Assembly (NCBI RefSeq): GCF_027533845.1
Contig: NZ_JAPZVN010000010.1
Location: forward strand, 174,836-238,835
Length of the DNA: 64,000 nt
Direction: 5' to 3'
Source: Streptomyces sp. RPT161
Lineage (GTDB): Bacteria > Actinomycetota > Actinomycetes > Streptomycetales > Streptomycetaceae
Part shown: positions 61,281 through 64,000 of the stretch, piece after piece
Layout: each line of letters opens with the position of its first letter
How positions within the stretch are numbered: the first letter of the stretch is position 1
Notes under the pieces: generated by a model
What the model was told of the DNA's origin: nothing
The model's database searches: none
The model's input: the letters and a program-made list of their open reading frames with translations, nothing else
Position numbers and translations under genes: made by a program

Positions 61281-63959
61281 TTGAAGTACACATGGCACAC
61301 CACCAGAAAGACGAAGCGCTCCTCGGAGGGGCGGCAGCCGCTGGTTTGGTTCCGCAGCGTCGCCGGTCAGATGTTCGCTCTACAGGTGCTGATTGTGGTG
61401 TCCCTCGTCGTGGCCTCGCTGGCCATGCTGCTGTTCAAGGCACACAGCGATCGGCTAGAAGCGGCGCGGGCCCGTTCGCTCGCCGCGGCCGAGGCGTTCG
61501 CGCACAGCCCCGGTATGGCGTCCGTATTGGGCGGGCCCAGCCCGACCGCCGTGCTTCAGCCGCTGTCCGACGCCGTTCGCGAAGAGGGTCGGCTCGACTT
61601 CGTGGTGGTCGTGGATCGGCAGGGCACCCGCTACACGCACCCTGAACCGCGGCTGATCGGCAAGAAGTTCGTCGGCACTCTGGGGCCGGCCTTGGCGGGC
61701 CGCTCCACGGTTGAGGAGATCGACGCTCCCTTCGGCCGGAAGGTGGAGGCCGTGGTCCCGGTGACCGACTCTCGCGGCGCGGTCGTCGGTGCGGTGGCAT
61801 CCGGGCTCAGAATCAGCTCGGTGACGTCCGCGCTCCAGCGGCAGTTGCCGGTGATCCTCGGGGTTGGCACCGCCGCTCTGGCCTTGGCAACGGCGGGTTC
61901 GGCACTGGTGAGCAGGCGGCTGCGGCGGCAGACGCACGGGCTGGGACCGGCCGAGATAACCCGCATGTACGAGCACCACAACGCGGTGCTTCACTCCGTG
62001 CGCGAAGGAGTGGTCATCGTCGACGGTGGGGGGACGGTGGTCCTGGCGAACGACGAAGCACATCGGCTCCTGGGCCTGCCCCCGGACGCCGAGAAGCGGG
62101 CGGTGTCTGATCTCGGCCTCGCACCCCGGGTCACGAAGCTGCTGACCTGCGGCGACACGGCCAACGACGAGGTGGTGCCGGTGGCGAGCCGGACGCTGGT
62201 GGTGAACGTCCGCCCGACAGGCCAGGCGGGAGGCCCAGCCGGCAGTGCGGCCACGCTGCGCGACTGCACCGAACTGCGTGCCCTGGCGGGCGAGGCCCAG
62301 CTCGCCCGGAGTCGGCTGCGCCTGCTCTACGACGCGAACATGGCTGTGGGCACCACCCTGGATGTCCGCCGAACCGCCGAGGAGATCGCCTCGGTGGTCG
62401 TCCCCCGCTTCGCTGACTACACGACCGTCGACCTTGCCGACGCAGTGAGGCGCGGCGAGGATCCGCCACTGCTGGCCGGCGAACGCACACTTGCACTGCG
62501 CCGCGTGGCGGTCAGCGGCCGGCACGATGACCACCCGTTGCGCCGCGTTGGCGAGGCGGTCACGTTCACCACGGCCGCCCAGGAAGGCGCCGGTGAACGG
62601 GCAACCCTGGTAGCCGACTTGACGGTCGCATCCGAAAAAGTCACGTCCGATGCGCAATGTCTCCAGCGGGTACTGGACGTCGGATGCACATCGCTCATCG
62701 TGGCCCCGCTCACGGCGCGTGGTGTCCTCCTGGGGGTCGTGAGTTTCTGGCGCACGCAAGACAGCGATATCTTCGACGAGCGGGACCTCACACTGGCCGA
62801 GGAGTTGGCGGCCCACGCTGCGGTGTGCATCGACAACGCGCGCCGCTTCACCCGCGAACACGCGATGGCCGTGACTCTCCAACGCAGCCTGCTGCCACAG
62901 CGCCTGCCCGGTCAGAACGCACTTGACATCGCCCACCGCTATCTCCCCGCCCAGGACGGTGTGCGCGGGGGCTGGTTCGACGTCATCCCACTGTCCGGCA
63001 CCCGCGTCGCCCTCGTCGTCGGAGACGTCGTCGGCCAAGGTCTACATGCGGCCGCCACCATGGGACGGCTACGCACCGCCGTGCAGAACTTCTCCTCCCT
63101 GGACCTGGCACCGGACGAACTCCTCGGCAGACTGGACGAAATCGTCGCCCGCATTGACCAGGAGTCCGCCACGACGGACAACAGCCCGAAGATCGCGGGC
63201 GCCAGCTGCCTGTACGCGATCTACGATCCGGTCTCCGGCAGCTGCGCCCTGGCCCGTGCCGGTCACCAGCCACCAGCGGTAGTCCGCCCCGATGGCACCG
63301 TCGACATCCCCGAACTGCCTGACGGCCCGCCCCTGGGCATGGACGACCTACCGTTCGAGGCGGTTGAGATGCATCTACCCGAGGGCAGCAGCCTGGTGTT
63401 CTACACCGACGGTCTCGTCGCGGACCGCGAGCACGACGTTGACGAAGGCCTGGACACCCTGCGCACCGTGCTCGCGCGCCATGGGCGCGGTCCGCAGGAG
63501 ACTTGCGAGAAGGTGCTCTCGGCGCTTCCGCTTTCCCAGCAGAGCGACGACACCGCCCTGCTCGTCGCCCGCACGCGCCGCCTGTCGCCCGACCGGGTCG
63601 CCAACTGGGAGCTGCCGTCGAACCCTGCGGCTGTGGCCGGCGTGCGTGCCGACATCAGCCGCCAGCTGGAGCGATGGGGGCTGGAGGACAAGGCGTTCAC
63701 CACCGAGCTGGTACTCAGCGAGCTCATCACCAACGCCATTCGCTACGCGCCGGGCCGCATCGGCGTACGGCTGCTGCACGACCGCGCCCTGGTCTGCGAG
63801 GTGTCGGACTCCAGCAGTACCTCACCCCACCTGCGCTACGCGTCGGACGAGGACGAGGGCGGCCGTGGTCTGTTCCTCATCGCTCACCTCGCCGACCGCT
63901 GGGGCACCCGTTACACCGCGCAGGGCAAGGTCATATGGGCCGAGCAGCGGTTGGTGTGA
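61281..63959 (+). CDS. membrane sensor SpoIIE-type serine phosphatase with anti-sigma-like kinase domain
   Basis: TTG at 61281 is proposed because GGGGGAGGG lies 9-10 bases upstream; an ATG at 61371 has no ribosome site. About 892 residues. Order: transmembrane helix (31-52), an extracytoplasmic CitA/DcuS-like sensor (LDFVVVVDRQGTRYTHPEPR, VPVTDSRGAVVGAVASGLR), second helix (about 189-210), PAS (HSVREGVVIVDGGGTVVLAN), GAF (LYDANMAVGTTLDVRRTAEE to TLAEELAAHAAVCIDNARRF), PP2C/SpoIIE (RVALVVGDVVGQGLHAAATM, ALARAGHQPPAVV, SDDTALLVAR) and a C-terminal RsbW-like ATPase (ELVLSELITNAIRYAPG, GGRGLFLIAHLADRWG). The usual GGDWYD of the phosphatase reads RGGWFD. Such proteins control anti-anti-sigma factors in response to an external signal; partners are not in the window. 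Confidence 0.9.
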   Translation: MKYTWHTTRKTKRSSEGRQPLVWFRSVAGQMFALQVLIVVSLVVASLAMLLFKAHSDRLEAARARSLAAAEAFAHSPGMASVLGGPSPTAVLQPLSDAVREEGRLDFVVVVDRQGTRYTHPEPRLIGKKFVGTLGPALAGRSTVEEIDAPFGRKVEAVVPVTDSRGAVVGAVASGLRISSVTSALQRQLPVILGVGTAALALATAGSALVSRRLRRQTHGLGPAEITRMYEHHNAVLHSVREGVVIVDGGGTVVLANDEAHRLLGLPPDAEKRAVSDLGLAPRVTKLLTCGDTANDEVVPVASRTLVVNVRPTGQAGGPAGSAATLRDCTELRALAGEAQLARSRLRLLYDANMAVGTTLDVRRTAEEIASVVVPRFADYTTVDLADAVRRGEDPPLLAGERTLALRRVAVSGRHDDHPLRRVGEAVTFTTAAQEGAGERATLVADLTVASEKVTSDAQCLQRVLDVGCTSLIVAPLTARGVLLGVVSFWRTQDSDIFDERDLTLAEELAAHAAVCIDNARRFTREHAMAVTLQRSLLPQRLPGQNALDIAHRYLPAQDGVRGGWFDVIPLSGTRVALVVGDVVGQGLHAAATMGRLRTAVQNFSSLDLAPDELLGRLDEIVARIDQESATTDNSPKIAGASCLYAIYDPVSGSCALARAGHQPPAVVRPDGTVDIPELPDGPPLGMDDLPFEAVEMHLPEGSSLVFYTDGLVADREHDVDEGLDTLRTVLARHGRGPQETCEKVLSALPLSQQSDDTALLVARTRRLSPDRVANWELPSNPAAVAGVRADISRQLERWGLEDKAFTTELVLSELITNAIRYAPGRIGVRLLHDRALVCEVSDSSSTSPHLRYASDEDEGGRGLFLIAHLADRWGTRYTAQGKVIWAEQRLV

Positions 63960-64000
63960 AGGCGGCCCCGACAGCGACAACACGTGCGCGTCGCCCCGGG

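Noticed and set aside
61455..63038. 527-codon minus-strand frame opposite the phosphatase gene
   Set aside because: Antisense shadow; low motif content and no ribosome site.

Overview
The window looks like the arm of a linear Streptomyces (or close Streptomycetaceae) replicon. Composition is high GC with strong G/C bias at third codon positions, GGAGG-type ribosome sites are common, and many start codons are GTG or TTG. The best marker is an adjacent tap-tpg pair (56152-58897), the telomere-associated and terminal proteins that cap linear Streptomyces chromosomes and plasmids. Consistent with an arm region, intact regulator/enzyme pairs alternate with insertion-sequence scraps and frameshifted or truncated genes. 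No tRNA, rRNA, CRISPR array or obvious riboswitch was seen.

Layout. 1-3359: a SARP regulator (cut by the window edge) beside three overlapping small genes for exported proteins, the last a ricin-type lectin. 3666-8546: a decay zone with IS630 and ISL3 remnants, a Ku fragment, a small two-gene operon (YciI family), a frameshifted HNH nuclease and several broken hypothetical genes. 9066-14344: two regulator/oxidoreductase pairs (TetR/FAD monooxygenase and SDR/TetR) around two pseudogenes. 14738-19829: APC permease, exported protein, EF-hand protein, DinB-family protein, alpha/beta hydrolase. 19974-22738: broken hypothetical genes and an ECF sigma factor coupled to a membrane-anchored CU044_5270-type protein. 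23321-26290: an FAD aromatic hydroxylase whose 3' end runs into a Tn3 transposase remnant, then a broken membrane protein. 26350-31888: a large exported sialidase-fold protein, a second degenerate copy of a gene already seen near 7.7 kb, and a divergent LysR / 4,5-dihydroxyphthalate-decarboxylase-like pair. 32513-35377: TetR, MFS exporter, metallo-beta-lactamase-fold hydrolase. 35573-40150: a very large P-type ATPase. 40896-50111: triplicated ricin lectin, ArsR-like regulator, a TetR/membrane-protein operon under a 34-bp palindrome, bleomycin-hydrolase-type peptidase, MarR/alpha-beta hydrolase pair, amidase. 50232-55680: an envelope-stress group (HtpX, PspAA, PspA; divergent OB-fold protein and flotillin; Na+/H+ antiporter). 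56152-63959: tpg, tap, an SGNH hydrolase, a broken exported protein and a multidomain SpoIIE-type phosphatase.

Most intact genes form self-contained regulator-target pairs, and several intergenic regions carry readable operators: twin AASTGG-N8-CCASTT sites, a T-N11-A LysR box, a MarR double palindrome, and the 34-bp palindrome that covers a predicted leaderless promoter. The least explained items are the exported-protein trio by the SARP gene, the 34-bp palindrome operon, the dispersed degenerate repeat and the decapitated gene with an intact terminator. All functional calls come from reading motifs by eye; no database search was possible.
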